Below are positions 8,751 through 17,728 of a DNA stretch of 64,000 bases, one piece after another (within the stretch, counting starts at the first letter, position 1; every line of letters starts with the position of its first letter). Source of the stretch: Geobacillus genomosp. 3 (lineage in GTDB: Bacteria > Bacillota > Bacilli > Bacillales > Anoxybacillaceae); NCBI RefSeq assembly GCF_000445995.2, contig NC_022080.4, forward strand, positions 2,576,001 through 2,640,000. The letters run 5' to 3'. The translations under genes were made by a program, and so were the position numbers. A model generated the notes under the pieces. That model saw only the letters and a list, made by a program, of their open reading frames with translations, had not been told where the DNA came from and searched no databases.

Positions 8751-8916
8751 GGCTACTCACTCCCTAGAAAATTGCTGCTTTTGCTTCAATGTCCACGGTT
8801 TGCCCCGCCGGCTCGCCCCATCGACCAAGCGATCGTTCGGCGAACGGCTGCAGCGCGATCCGTCACCAGCCAACGCAGCGGTTCATGTTCGAAACGTCCT
8901 GAATGAAAGGCTTGTC

Positions 8917-9525
8917 CTACGCAAAAGCTAAAATAGCGCGAATACCGACAATCGAAAGCGCGACAAAAATGATCATCGTAATGTACGTAAACACTTGCTG
9001 CGAACGAGGAGACACGGTTAACCCCCAGCTGACGAAGAACGACCATAAGCCGTTGGCGAAGTGAAATACGGTTGACAAAATTCCGACAATATAAAACCAA
9101 AGCATAAACGGGTTATCGACGATATTCGCCATCATATCGTAGTTCACTTCAGCGCCAAATGCGGCTTGAACCCGTGTTTCATACACGTGCCAGACGACAA
9201 AAATCAACGTAATAATGCCTGTGATCCGCTGAAGCATAAACATCCAGTTGCGGAAATAGCCGTACTGGCCGGTGTTGAATTTGGCTGTAAACGCAATATA
9301 AATGCCGTATACAGCGTGGAACAACAATGGAAGAAAAATAATAAAAATTTCCAAGAGAATGCGAAACGGCAATTGCTCCATAAACGAAGCCGCCCGGTTA
9401 AACGCTTCCGGCCCACGCGTCGCAAAATGGTTGACGATCAAGTGCTGCACTAAAAAAATGCCAACGGGAATAACCCCGAGCAGCGAATGGAGCCGGCGGT
9501 AGTAAAACTCGCGATTCCCTGCCAT
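8917..9525 (-). CDS. sdhC: Succinate dehydrogenase cytochrome b558 subunit
   Basis: A 202-residue membrane anchor with five predicted transmembrane helices, binding two haems and reducing menaquinone. Family features include YYRRLHSLLGVIPVGIFLVQHLIVNH near residue 10, FHAVYGIYIAF, and LQRITGIITLIFVVWHVYETR, with the histidines that ligate haem. It is the first gene of the operon and is expressed from the sigma-A promoter at 9622-9650, leaving a leader of about 90 bases. Confidence 0.97.
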   Translation of the reverse strand: MAGNREFYYRRLHSLLGVIPVGIFLVQHLIVNHFATRGPEAFNRAASFMEQLPFRILLEIFIIFLPLLFHAVYGIYIAFTAKFNTGQYGYFRNWMFMLQRITGIITLIFVVWHVYETRVQAAFGAEVNYDMMANIVDNPFMLWFYIVGILSTVFHFANGLWSFFVSWGLTVSPRSQQVFTYITMIIFVALSIVGIRAILAFA

Positions 9526-9621
9526 ATGTAAACCCCCTTTGACTAGTAATAAAATGTGTGCTCCTCGTTACAGAACGGAAATAGAAACGCCTTCCATTTC
9601 CATATTCGCTTTGTCACATTC

Positions 9622-9650
9622 ATTGTACTCCCACATCGTACAAGCGTCAA
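9622..9650 (-). promoter_or_regulatory. Sigma-A promoter of sdhCAB
   Basis: On the minus strand TTGACG (9645-9650), a 17-base spacer and TACAAT (9622-9627). The hexamers differ from consensus by one base each. It faces away from the yslB promoter region. Confidence 0.8.
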
Positions 9651-9767
9651 GAAAACATCGACACAAAATGTTCAAACATTCTCATATTTACCTCTCCCGA
9701 AGAAAGAGAGTGCACGCCGTCGGCAGTTCAGCTATAATGAGGAAATGGATAGAAAGAGGGGAAGACG

Positions 9768-10220
9768 ATGAAACAGCCACCGTTAGAGAAACAGTATCAA
9801 ACATTTGAATCGATTACACTTTCTGCATTCAGCGCTGAGCTGCTCCGCCATTCTCTTCTTCCCGAGCTGCTCGGCAAGGATGCCGCCGCCCTTTTATACT
9901 GGGCCGGCAAACAGCTGGCACGCCGCTATCCGCTTCCTGACCTAGAAGCCATCACCGCCTTTTTTGAGCGGGCCGGTTGGGGGACGCTGTCGGCCGGCGA
10001 AGAGCGGAAAGATGAACTGCACATCGAGTTGTCCGGCCCGATTATCTCCGCACGCCTTTCCCTATACGACAGCTGCACCTTTCAGCTCGAAGCCGGGTTT
10101 CTCGCCCAGCAAATTGAGCAGCAAAAACGGTTCGTGACTGAAGCGATCGAATTGCCGCCAAAGCAGACCGGCAAGGCGCGCATTTTAGTGAAGTGGGATC
10201 GGAAACAAACCATCGACTGA
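9768..10220 (+). CDS. yslB: YslB family protein (DUF2507)
   Basis: A 150-residue cytosolic protein of unknown function. The first half (SAELLRHSLLPELLGKDAAALLYWAGKQLARRYP) and the closing basic stretch match the DUF2507/YslB family, which has a fold like the V4R small-ligand-binding domain. It lies divergently next to sdhC as yslB does in B. subtilis. A GAGGGG ribosome site precedes the ATG, and TATAAT at 9733-9738 is a likely -10, with a poor -35. One of the few plus-strand genes in the window. The function is not known. Confidence 0.88.
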   Translation: MKQPPLEKQYQTFESITLSAFSAELLRHSLLPELLGKDAAALLYWAGKQLARRYPLPDLEAITAFFERAGWGTLSAGEERKDELHIELSGPIISARLSLYDSCTFQLEAGFLAQQIEQQKRFVTEAIELPPKQTGKARILVKWDRKQTID

Positions 10221-10257
10221 TCTCCTCAAGTTTTCTGCGGTGAAAGCAAAAGCTTCT

Positions 10258-10407
10258 CGGGTAAGGAGATTGAGCGCTCTCCCACCTACGCGAGCGCTTC
10301 GATGAGGAAATTTTTGGAAACAACCGCCCCACGGCCGGCTGTTAACCACGCCTCGGCGCAGGATGATAAAGGCACCAAAGGGCGTCCCTAGGAGTGGGAG
10401 CGCCCTT
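10258..10407. repeat. Hairpin-containing repeat, copy B
   Basis: It shares with copy A at 2908-2995 the block CTCCCACCTAC(A/G)CG(T/A)GCGCTT and the block CCGCCCCACGGC..GCTGT. Its outer parts, GAGCGCTCTCCCACCT and AGGAGTGGGAGCGCCC, are an imperfect inverted pair, so the unit could fold as a whole. The part next to uvrC doubles as its probable terminator. No transposase is present. Confidence 0.4.
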
Positions 10408-10408
10408 T
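10377..10408 (-). terminator. Probable terminator of uvrC
   Basis: AAAGGGCG and CGCCCTTT form an eight-base stem with a loop of 16 bases that reaches the uvrC stop codon. The downstream T content is modest. Confidence 0.5.
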
Positions 10409-12189
10409 TAGCCGTTATGCCGATGCAGCTTTTCGTAAATTTTCTCCGCCACCGCCCGCGGGATGTTCGCCCGCTGCAGCTCCTCAACGGTCGCCTCTTT
10501 CATCTTTTTGACTGATCCGAAATAGTGTAACAGCGCCTTTTTCCGCTTCTCCCCGACGCCGGGAATGTCGTCGAGCACGGAGTGGAGCATCGTCTTTTGC
10601 CGCGTCTGGCGGTGGAATGTGACGGCAAACCGGTGCACTTCGTCTTGAATGCGCTGCAATAAATAAAACTCCTGGCTTTGCCGGTCAAGCGGCACAACCG
10701 CTGGCGGATCGCCGGCCAAAAGCTCGGAAGTGCGGTGCTTTTCATCTTTCGCCAGCCCGGCAAGCGGCACGTCAAGACCGAGCTCGTTTTCCAATACATC
10801 GCGCACCGCCGACAAATGTCCTTTGCCGCCGTCGATGATGATCAAATCGGGAAGCGGAAGCCCTTCTTTCAGCACGCGCGTGTAGCGGCGGCGCACAACT
10901 TCGCGCATCGACCCGTAATCGTTCGGCCCGTCAACTGTTTTCACTTTGTATTTCCGGTACTCTTTTTTCGCCGGTTTGCCGTCAAGGAAGACAACGAGCG
11001 CTGAGACCGGATCGGCTCCGTAAAGGTTCGAGTTGTCAAACGCCTCGATGCGGCGCGGCGCTGGAATGCCAAGCCGCTCCCCGAGCCGCTCAACCGCCTT
11101 GATCGTCCGTTCCTCGTCGCGTTCAATGAAATAAAATTTCTCCTTCAGCGCAATGGCGGCGTTTTTGCTTGCCAGCTCAACGAGTTCTTTTTTCTTCCCT
11201 TTTTTCGGTTGAACGATGGAAACACCAAGCAACTCATGGGCCAATTCTCCATCAACATCGGCCGGCAGGACAATTTCCTTCGGCTTGAAATGATGCGCCT
11301 TCGTGTAAAACTGGCCTAAAAATGTGAGCATTTCCTCATCTGGGTCTTGGTAAAGCGGAAAAATGGACACATCGCGCTCAATGAGCTTCCCTTGGCGGAG
11401 GAAAAACACTTGTACGCACATCCAGCCTTTGTCATACGCATAACCGAACACATCACGGTCGATGAAATCGTGGAACATCATTTTTTGCTTTTCCATCGTC
11501 ATCTCAATCGCCGCGATTTGGTCGCGGTATTCTTTCGCCCGCTCAAACTCGAGCGCTTCGGCCGCCTGATGCATTTTTTCCGTCAGCTCCCGCTTTACGT
11601 CTTCATAGCCGCCGTTTAAAAAGCGGGCGATTTGCTCGACCATCGCCTTGTTTTGTTCGTCCCGCACCGGGTAAACGCACGGGGCGAGGCATTGGCCCAT
11701 ATGGTAATACAAACAGACGCGCGAAGGCATTGTCGAGCATTTGCGAAGCGGATACAAACGATCAAGCAGCTTTTTCGTTTCGTTCGCCGCCTGCACATTC
11801 GGGTACGGACCGAAATATTTGCCGCCGTCTTTTTTCACCTTGCGGGTGATGAGCAGGCGCGGATGTTGTTCCGCGGTAATTTTAATAAACGGATAACTTT
11901 TATCGTCTTTGAGCATAACGTTGTATTTCGGGTCATGCTTTTTGATCAAATTCATCTCCAAAATGAGCGCCTCGGCATTTGACGAGGTGACAATATATTC
12001 AAAATCGGCGATTTCCTCGACGAGCCGCTGTGTCTTGCCGTCGTGCGTCCCGGTGAAATACGAGCGGACGCGCGCCTTCAGCGACTTCGCTTTGCCGACG
12101 TAAATGACCGTTCCATGTTTGTCTTTCATTAAGTAGCAGCCCGGCTGCTCCGGCAGCACGGACAACTTTTCTTTCAGCCGGTTGTTCAT
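10408..12189 (-). CDS. uvrC: Excinuclease ABC subunit C
   Basis: A 593-residue nuclease of nucleotide excision repair that makes both incisions around a lesion in complex with UvrB. It has an N-terminal GIY-YIG domain ([30 protein letters not shown], residues 14-45), a UVR motif near residues 200-235 and an RNase H-like second nuclease ([23 protein letters not shown]). A C-terminal tandem helix-hairpin-helix follows ([20 protein letters not shown]). GTG and ATG codons lie just upstream, but ATG 12189 has GGAG at the best spacing. In B. subtilis uvrC sits near trxA; here a block of about 9 kb separates them. Confidence 0.98.
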   Translation of the reverse strand: MNNRLKEKLSVLPEQPGCYLMKDKHGTVIYVGKAKSLKARVRSYFTGTHDGKTQRLVEEIADFEYIVTSSNAEALILEMNLIKKHDPKYNVMLKDDKSYPFIKITAEQHPRLLITRKVKKDGGKYFGPYPNVQAANETKKLLDRLYPLRKCSTMPSRVCLYYHMGQCLAPCVYPVRDEQNKAMVEQIARFLNGGYEDVKRELTEKMHQAAEALEFERAKEYRDQIAAIEMTMEKQKMMFHDFIDRDVFGYAYDKGWMCVQVFFLRQGKLIERDVSIFPLYQDPDEEMLTFLGQFYTKAHHFKPKEIVLPADVDGELAHELLGVSIVQPKKGKKKELVELASKNAAIALKEKFYFIERDEERTIKAVERLGERLGIPAPRRIEAFDNSNLYGADPVSALVVFLDGKPAKKEYRKYKVKTVDGPNDYGSMREVVRRRYTRVLKEGLPLPDLIIIDGGKGHLSAVRDVLENELGLDVPLAGLAKDEKHRTSELLAGDPPAVVPLDRQSQEFYLLQRIQDEVHRFAVTFHRQTRQKTMLHSVLDDIPGVGEKRKKALLHYFGSVKKMKEATVEELQRANIPRAVAEKIYEKLHRHNG

Positions 12190-12204
12190 GGCCATCACTC
12201 CATT

Positions 12205-13641
12205 CTATTCCTCGATCCATTCGTACAGCGTAATCGTTCCATACACGGGATCAGCGAGTGAACTTGAGCGATACGTTTTCACTTTCCGCACACGGCCCGA
12301 CAAGTCGGCTCCTTGGGCGCGAAACCCGTCAACAACATGATTTGTCATATAAATGGCAGCATGGCGGTAGTTTTCTTTGTCTTGCAAAAAGAAGGAAAAA
12401 TGAAACACCTCTTTATGCGGAAACGGCACGTGCAAATAGTCGAACACGCGCGTCTCCTCCCACGTATATACCACAAACGGACGCGGCTTGTCACGCAAAT
12501 CGGCGGCCAACTGGTACACAGCCGGGGGCGTTTCCACCTGTTCGCGCAGCTGTCCCGCACCAACTCCAGCTTGCAGGAGCACAACCGCCGCCGCCAGCGC
12601 CAACCGCCATGGCCGCAGCGCAGTAAAGAAGCGACCCCACACATAAAACAGTGCAAAATGGATCAACGGAAGAAGATGGCGCGGCTTTTCAATGTTCTGC
12701 GCCAATAGCGCCCACACGGCATACAGCAAAGCCGAAACAACGAGCGAGCGCGGCAGCTGAAACCGCCCCGCGCGCCAGGCGATGGCGCCCATTACGGCAT
12801 AGGCGGCCAGCAGCCAGGCGTTTTGGCTGGCGATGCCGGTCCAAAGAAAGTTGTTGATCAAAAACCGGCACACCCGCTCCGAAAACGGCAGCGGGCTCGC
12901 CGCGGCCGTTCCGCCCCAATCGCTGAAATGGCCGTGGACAAAGGCCCAGCCAAGCTTGAAAAACGGCCAAAGCCCTCCCTCTGTTCGTGCCACCGCCGCC
13001 ACCCAAATCAATTGAAAACCGGCCGCTGCCAGCACCGATGCCGCCACACGGCTAAAGCGGCGATGCGTTTTCCAGTCTTCATACCAAAGGAACAATAAGG
13101 CGACGGCAAACGGAGCATACGACAAGCGGATGCCCATAAGCACACTAAATAAAGCTGCCGGCAAAAGCTGCGCCCTCCATGTCTTCTGTCGATGCGTCCG
13201 CTCCACCGCCCAGATATACCACCAGAGCACCCCGAGCGCCGCACCGTCTGACATCGGTCGGGCGGCGGCAAGGAACACGTAGCTCGAAGAGAACACCGCC
13301 AAGGCCGCCAACAGCGCCGCCGGGAGCGGAACGTGCCGTCGCAGCAGCCAAACGAGCGGGAAAACAGCGGAACCTAAAACAAAAACGTTCAACACGGAAA
13401 GCGCCTTAGCCGGATTGGCGACCACAGCATGAACGGCCATGCCGCCTAAAATAAAATACGGGTAACCCGGGAAATGCGGTTGCATGGCCAACAAGTCGTA
13501 GCGCTCGAGCGCCAGCGTAAAATCCACTTCATCCCATGCGGCCGCATACGGGCTCGCCCAATACAGCCCGGCACCGACTAAAACAGCGGCCATCCCGATG
13601 CTGAAACAAAGCCAAAGTCGGTTCTGCAACAGTTGTTTCAT
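12205..13641 (-). CDS. Polytopic membrane protein, GT-C-type glycosyltransferase-like
   Basis: A 478-residue membrane protein starting MKQLLQNRLW at the ATG with AGGGAACTTG spacing from GGAGG. About ten hydrophobic helices are visible. The first extracytoplasmic loop contains YAAAWDEVDFTLALERYDLL, an acidic WDE motif placed where GT-C (GT39/GT83-like) enzymes carry their catalytic acidic residue, and a soluble tail follows the last helix. GT-C enzymes transfer sugars from lipid-linked donors on the outer membrane face. The donor and acceptor cannot be told from sequence. It is the downstream-most gene of the surface-glycan block and probably shares a function with 15508-19591. Confidence in the family is moderate. 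Confidence 0.65.
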   Translation of the reverse strand: MKQLLQNRLWLCFSIGMAAVLVGAGLYWASPYAAAWDEVDFTLALERYDLLAMQPHFPGYPYFILGGMAVHAVVANPAKALSVLNVFVLGSAVFPLVWLLRRHVPLPAALLAALAVFSSSYVFLAAARPMSDGAALGVLWWYIWAVERTHRQKTWRAQLLPAALFSVLMGIRLSYAPFAVALLFLWYEDWKTHRRFSRVAASVLAAAGFQLIWVAAVARTEGGLWPFFKLGWAFVHGHFSDWGGTAAASPLPFSERVCRFLINNFLWTGIASQNAWLLAAYAVMGAIAWRAGRFQLPRSLVVSALLYAVWALLAQNIEKPRHLLPLIHFALFYVWGRFFTALRPWRLALAAAVVLLQAGVGAGQLREQVETPPAVYQLAADLRDKPRPFVVYTWEETRVFDYLHVPFPHKEVFHFSFFLQDKENYRHAAIYMTNHVVDGFRAQGADLSGRVRKVKTYRSSSLADPVYGTITLYEWIEE

Positions 13642-13658
13642 CAAGTTCCCTCCAAAGA

Positions 13659-13689
13659 AAAAGTACAAGGCGCAGTGCCTTGTACTTTT
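13659..13689 (-). terminator. Terminator of the FTR1 iron operon
   Basis: A perfect 13-base stem, AAAAGTACAAGGC and GCCTTGTACTTTT, with a five-base loop. Its first arm contains the FTR1 stop codon. Confidence 0.85.
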
Positions 13690-14620
13690 ACATAATGCTT
13701 TTCGTCTGTTCATCAAACGCCGCGGCCGACGCCGGTCGCTCTTTCCCTTTGCTGTTCTTTTGGCCTTGACGGCTCGTCACGAGCAAGTAAATCACGACAA
13801 AGTAGCCGATATAGGCGATCATTTCTTCAAGCGACGGCATCGATGAGTAGCCGAACAGCGCTTTTAAAAAGACACCGACTTCACCGGAAAAGACAGGGGC
13901 GACACCGTGGTCGCGCACATAATGCTCATAATCGATCGGATGTTCCGGGAGCAGCCATGTCAAGTCGTATACATGGGGCATGACGCTGCCGATCAAGTTA
14001 ATATCTTGCATCATTGAAATGGCTTGTACGAGCAGCCCGGCAGCAATCAAGACGATAAAAGCACCGGTCACTTTAAAGAACGTCTTCAGCGGAATGCGCA
14101 TCGTCCCCTTAAAGAAGAAGTAACTGACCAAGACAGCGATGGCAATTCCGGTCGCCGCCCCCCATCCTTGTATGGCCGCACCGATGTTCCCATGTGTAAT
14201 GGCGGCAAAGAAAAAGACCGTTTCCACCCCTTCGCGCAACACGACCAAAAACGAGTGAATGACCATCCCAACCACGTTGCCGGCTGTGATGAACTGATCC
14301 ATTTTCCCTTCAACACTTTTTTTCATGTCCCGGCTATGCTCAGCCATCCAAAACACCATTTGCGTCAACAAGAGCGCCGAGACGATCATAATGCCGATTT
14401 TCAAGTAGATTTCACTTCCCATCGCAGCGAAGCCGGTGAACACGACTTGAAACAAAATGGCGACACCGACGCTCGCGGCCACCGCCAAGGCGGCGCCGAG
14501 CCATACATATTTCGTATACTCGCGATGATTCACCCGTTTCAAATAGGACGTAATAATCCCAACAATCAGCAATGCCTCGAGTGCTTCGCGAAACGTAATG
14601 AGCAGCGCCTGAACTTCCAT
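13688..14620 (-). CDS. FTR1-family iron permease (EfeU-like)
   Basis: A 310-residue membrane protein with seven predicted helices. The two iron-translocating REXXE motifs are clear: REALE in the first helix (residues 11-15) and REGVE in the fourth. FTR1/EfeU permeases import iron coupled to oxidation of Fe(II). In B. subtilis the partners are EfeO and EfeB; neither is here. Instead the gene lies 26 bases downstream of a membrane-anchored helical protein in a Fur-controlled operon. The ATG at 14620 follows GGGGAGG. Confidence 0.93.
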   Translation of the reverse strand: MEVQALLITFREALEALLIVGIITSYLKRVNHREYTKYVWLGAALAVAASVGVAILFQVVFTGFAAMGSEIYLKIGIMIVSALLLTQMVFWMAEHSRDMKKSVEGKMDQFITAGNVVGMVIHSFLVVLREGVETVFFFAAITHGNIGAAIQGWGAATGIAIAVLVSYFFFKGTMRIPLKTFFKVTGAFIVLIAAGLLVQAISMMQDINLIGSVMPHVYDLTWLLPEHPIDYEHYVRDHGVAPVFSGEVGVFLKALFGYSSMPSLEEMIAYIGYFVVIYLLVTSRQGQKNSKGKERPASAAAFDEQTKSIM

Positions 14621-14646
14621 GCCCCCGCCTCCCCTTTACATTTGGA

Positions 14647-15408
14647 TTAAGCCCGCTTCCGGCTTCGTACATAAATAAGGGCAGCGCCAATAATGATAGC
14701 AGCGATGACAATGAGTGGAATCCAGTTTTTAACTTTGGACAAATCCGTCCATTCTTTTTTCTGTACTTCATCTGGTTTTTCCGTAGCACTTTCAGAAAAA
14801 TGGCCAACTTTTAAACTTTTCAGACCAAATTGCTTTTGCAGCGCCGTTAAAATCGTTTCTTTGCTTTTCTTAAACACATTGATATCCGATTTTTTCTCGC
14901 CAACGCCGAACAGCCCTGGATTGCCAAGCGATTGAAGAGCGTTGTCAAATTCCGCACGCAGCTGTTTATCAAGCGCTTGGTCCTTCCCTTGAATGATCGG
15001 CGACAGCGCCTCATACGTCGCAAACGCCTTCGCCAGCAGCCGCTTGCTCGTGTCGTACTGATCAAAGTTTTTTTCGATATTTTCTAAACGGCGAGCGATA
15101 TTGAGCACTAAAATTGTTTCCATATTGCTAGTCACCGCCTGGCGATCTTTCTCTTCGAGCGCCCTAAGCACCGCCGTCGACGGTTCCGTCCCCATATGCA
15201 TATCAATTTCCTCTTTGACGGTGCCGAAAATGTCTTTCGCCGCGGCAAAGTTCGGCGGCTGTTCGTTCAACTTTTCCTTCATTTGCTTGTAAGCTTCGGC
15301 GACCGCTTCCTCATTCGGATTTCCATACGAATAGGCAAACACTTTAAGCGGGATGAGATTGATCGTAACGATCATTGCTATGTAAAAAAAGAAGCGGAAC
15401 ATTCTCAT
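14647..15408 (-). CDS. Fur-regulated membrane-anchored helical protein, partner of FTR1
   Basis: A 253-residue protein. It has a signal peptide (FFFYIAMIVTINLIPLKVFAYSYG), an extracytoplasmic helical part of about 190 residues, and a C-terminal membrane helix (WIPLIVIAAIIIGAALIYV) with a basic tail. The segment AKAFATYEALSPIIQGKDQALDKQLRAEF resembles AKAFYAILQPTVEKRDAAYGTKLVDAI in the lipoprotein at 19784-20989, so the two probably share a domain. Position and regulation suggest it binds iron or delivers it to the permease. I do not recognise a named family and no oxidase motif is seen. The start at MRMFRF is set by GGAGGAAAAAA; the upstream open frame runs through the Fur box. Confidence 0.8.
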   Translation of the reverse strand: MRMFRFFFYIAMIVTINLIPLKVFAYSYGNPNEEAVAEAYKQMKEKLNEQPPNFAAAKDIFGTVKEEIDMHMGTEPSTAVLRALEEKDRQAVTSNMETILVLNIARRLENIEKNFDQYDTSKRLLAKAFATYEALSPIIQGKDQALDKQLRAEFDNALQSLGNPGLFGVGEKKSDINVFKKSKETILTALQKQFGLKSLKVGHFSESATEKPDEVQKKEWTDLSKVKNWIPLIVIAAIIIGAALIYVRSRKRA

Positions 15409-15436
15409 TTTTTTCCTCCCCCTCCTGTCAACATTA

Positions 15437-15465
15437 ATGATAATGATTATCAACATCTTTGTCAA
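15437..15465 (-). promoter_or_regulatory. Sigma-A promoter with overlapping Fur box
   Basis: On the minus strand TTGACA (15460-15465), 17 bases, TATCAT (15437-15442). The 15-base sequence at 15438-15452, TGATAATGATTATCA, is a perfect 7-1-7 Fur box covering the -10 element. Iron-bound Fur should block RNA polymerase here and derepress the iron operon when iron is short. Confidence 0.92.
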
Positions 15466-15507
15466 TATGGCCGGCAAAAACATGACGGCGGCTAAGCGGG
15501 AGCCGCC

Positions 15508-16272
15508 TTACGAACAATGCCGCGTCCACTCTTGGGAAAGCACATGCGCATCGCGGTCGATGGCAACTTTGTCGACCGGGCGGCTCATTTCTTTCCATAT
15601 CGCCGGAATAACGGAAGTCATGTAGGCGGTGAATTTGATGAAGGAACGACCGGTCGTCCGCACCTGGTAGCGGATCGGCACTTCCTTCAGGCGAAATCCT
15701 TTGCGCACTAAATTGAGCGTCAGCACCTGGGCATAATTGTAATCGTGGATAATTTCCGCCTGTTCCATCGCCTGGCGGGAAAAGGCGCGCATGCCCGACT
15801 GCCCGTCGTAAAGGCGCTGGCCAAGAAGGAGCGACTGCAGGCAGGTGAACACATAGTTGCCGAGACGGCGATGCCATTTCATGCCGCGAATCGTGCCGAG
15901 AAAGCGTGAGCCGATCGTATAGTCGGCTTCTCCTGCAAAAATGGGAGCCAAAATGTCGGGAATTTGCTCTGGCGGGTATTCGTTGTCGGCGTCGATCATG
16001 ACCCCGATATCTGCACCGAGACGCACGCATTCCTCAAGCCCGCGGCGCACCGCCGCCCCAAGACCGCGGTTTTCCGGCAGGCGACAAATGTAATCGGCCC
16101 CCGCTTCTTCTGCCACCTCGACCGTCCGATCCATCGATCCATCGTCAATGACAAGAACACTTACTTCGACATCAGGGTGAAAGCGGCGCGGAATGCGACG
16201 AATAACGTCCCCGATAGCTTCTTCCTCATTATGCGCCGGCAAAAAAACGATGACCCGCTTCCGTTTCATCAT
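15508..16272 (-). CDS. Family 2 glycosyltransferase (dolichyl-phosphate-mannose synthase type)
   Basis: A 254-residue GT-A enzyme without membrane anchor. The nucleotide-sugar site is visible as VIVFLPAHNEEEAI, LVIDDGSMDRT and the metal-binding MIDADNEYPPEQI, followed by the acceptor-side SRFLG and YDGQSGMRAFSRQAME. Enzymes of this type transfer a sugar to polyprenyl phosphate, providing lipid-linked donors for GT-C enzymes such as the neighbour at 12205. The ATG at 16272 has GGAG nearby and overlaps the end of the upstream phosphodiesterase gene by 44 bases. Confidence 0.88.
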   Translation of the reverse strand: MMKRKRVIVFLPAHNEEEAIGDVIRRIPRRFHPDVEVSVLVIDDGSMDRTVEVAEEAGADYICRLPENRGLGAAVRRGLEECVRLGADIGVMIDADNEYPPEQIPDILAPIFAGEADYTIGSRFLGTIRGMKWHRRLGNYVFTCLQSLLLGQRLYDGQSGMRAFSRQAMEQAEIIHDYNYAQVLTLNLVRKGFRLKEVPIRYQVRTTGRSFIKFTAYMTSVIPAIWKEMSRPVDKVAIDRDAHVLSQEWTRHCS

Positions 16273-17728
16273 TGCTCTTCTCCTTTCGCATTGCTTCGAC
16301 TAAAACCGGACCGCGGCTATGATTCGGATATGGCGCGCCAAGTAAATAAGCGATTGTCGGCGCGAGCGAGACAAGGCTCGTTTTCTCGTCGACCCGTTTT
16401 CCCGGTTCGATGGCCGGGCCGCACATAAAAAATGGCACATACCGCTCCCCTTCATCCAAATGGCCATGGCCGCCGATGCCATCCGCCTGGCCATGGTCAG
16501 CACAGATGATCAATGTTGCGCGGTCGAGTTCGCCGCGTTCCTCAAGCCAACCGACAAACTCCGCGATCAACGCGTCCGCTTCTTCAATTTTTTCGATATA
16601 TTCGTCATACAGCACGCCGCGGCTATGGCCGGTTTGATCGGTGGCAATCAGCTGTACGACGAGCAAGTCCGGGGTTTGTTCCTCGACAATGCGTTTTGCC
16701 CGCTCGATAATATAACGGTCGGCGAGGTCATTCGGCATAACGGCCGTCACCGTTTCCACATCATCACCAAACGAATCAACCAAATGGGCGATGCCGAGCA
16801 AGCGGCCTGTTTTTCCGATTTTGCGGAGCGAGTCGAAAATCGTCTCGACTTTCGCCCCAAGCTTCCACACCATATTCGACCGAATGCCGTGCTCAAACGG
16901 ATATGTGCCAGTGAACATCGAAGTAAAGCAGACGACCGTGCGCGCCGGGTACACGGTCTCCATTTGCGCAAATTCGGTTCCGTGCGCGCGCAGCCGTTTT
17001 AAAAATGGAGCGTTCGCCGCCTCAAACCGGTCTTTGCGCATGCCATCAATAACGATGACATACACTTTGTCATTGACCGGCACGGCCGGAACGGGCACGT
17101 TGTCGGTATACGTCGGAATAACGTCCGGCTTCCAGTCGAATAAGTAGCGGTGCAACACCCAGGAAAACAGCCATACCCCGGCAGCAAACAGCACCAACGA
17201 ACCGTACAGCGGCACTAAGGGAGCCCCTTGCCCTGCTTGTACATAAGCGTACTCCCATACGGACAAAAGAAGAAAGCATTTCGGCAGCTGCTCTTGGGCG
17301 TTGCCGCTCGTCGAATCGCTGTTTTTCAATACAAGCTTCCAAAAACGGGTGAAATTCCACCACGATGTGCCGATGCGCAAATGATAATACAGCGTTCCCC
17401 AAAAAAAGACGGTAAAGAAAAAATAGAGCGCAGCCGCCAAAAACAGCAAGACGGCATCGGCAAACGACCAAATGATGAGAAATACCACGTATGGAATCCA
17501 TAAATAATTGCGCAAAAACAGCGGATAATCGTATACATAGTAGATGAAAAACAACGGCAGCGCTGCCACCAAGCCGAGCAGCCACGCCGATGCATGGCCG
17601 CCGAGAAGATCAGCGGCATGGTAGATCGTCATCGTTCCCACGACAAAAATCGGTGTGAATGGTTTCCCTTCGTTCAACAAATTCCAACAGCGCGCCGCCA
17701 TTTTTTCAAACCGTGATGCTTCTTTCAT
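16229..17728 (-). CDS. Membrane-anchored alkaline phosphatase-superfamily phosphodiesterase
   Basis: A 499-residue protein with six or so membrane helices in the first 210 residues and a type I phosphodiesterase/nucleotide pyrophosphatase domain after that. Metal-site and nucleophile motifs are present: VIVIDGMRKDRF, YPARTVVCFTSMFTGTYPFEHGI (with the T/S nucleophile), LIATDQTGHSRG, ICADHGQADGIGGHGHLDEGERYVPF. The hydrolysed substrate is unknown; by context it may be a sugar-phosphate or lipid-linked intermediate outside the cell. The ATG at 17728 follows GGGAGAGG and overlaps the flippase-like stop by four bases (ATGA). Neighbours indicate a single transcript. Confidence 0.85.
   Translation of the reverse strand: MKEASRFEKMAARCWNLLNEGKPFTPIFVVGTMTIYHAADLLGGHASAWLLGLVAALPLFFIYYVYDYPLFLRNYLWIPYVVFLIIWSFADAVLLFLAAALYFFFTVFFWGTLYYHLRIGTSWWNFTRFWKLVLKNSDSTSGNAQEQLPKCFLLLSVWEYAYVQAGQGAPLVPLYGSLVLFAAGVWLFSWVLHRYLFDWKPDVIPTYTDNVPVPAVPVNDKVYVIVIDGMRKDRFEAANAPFLKRLRAHGTEFAQMETVYPARTVVCFTSMFTGTYPFEHGIRSNMVWKLGAKVETIFDSLRKIGKTGRLLGIAHLVDSFGDDVETVTAVMPNDLADRYIIERAKRIVEEQTPDLLVVQLIATDQTGHSRGVLYDEYIEKIEEADALIAEFVGWLEERGELDRATLIICADHGQADGIGGHGHLDEGERYVPFFMCGPAIEPGKRVDEKTSLVSLAPTIAYLLGAPYPNHSRGPVLVEAMRKEKSNDETEAGHRFFAGA

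Noticed and set aside
8751..8916. Possible extra gene between sdhC and sdhA
   Set aside because: The only open frames overlap sdhC out of frame and lack start signals; a spacer of this kind between sdhC and sdhA is acceptable.
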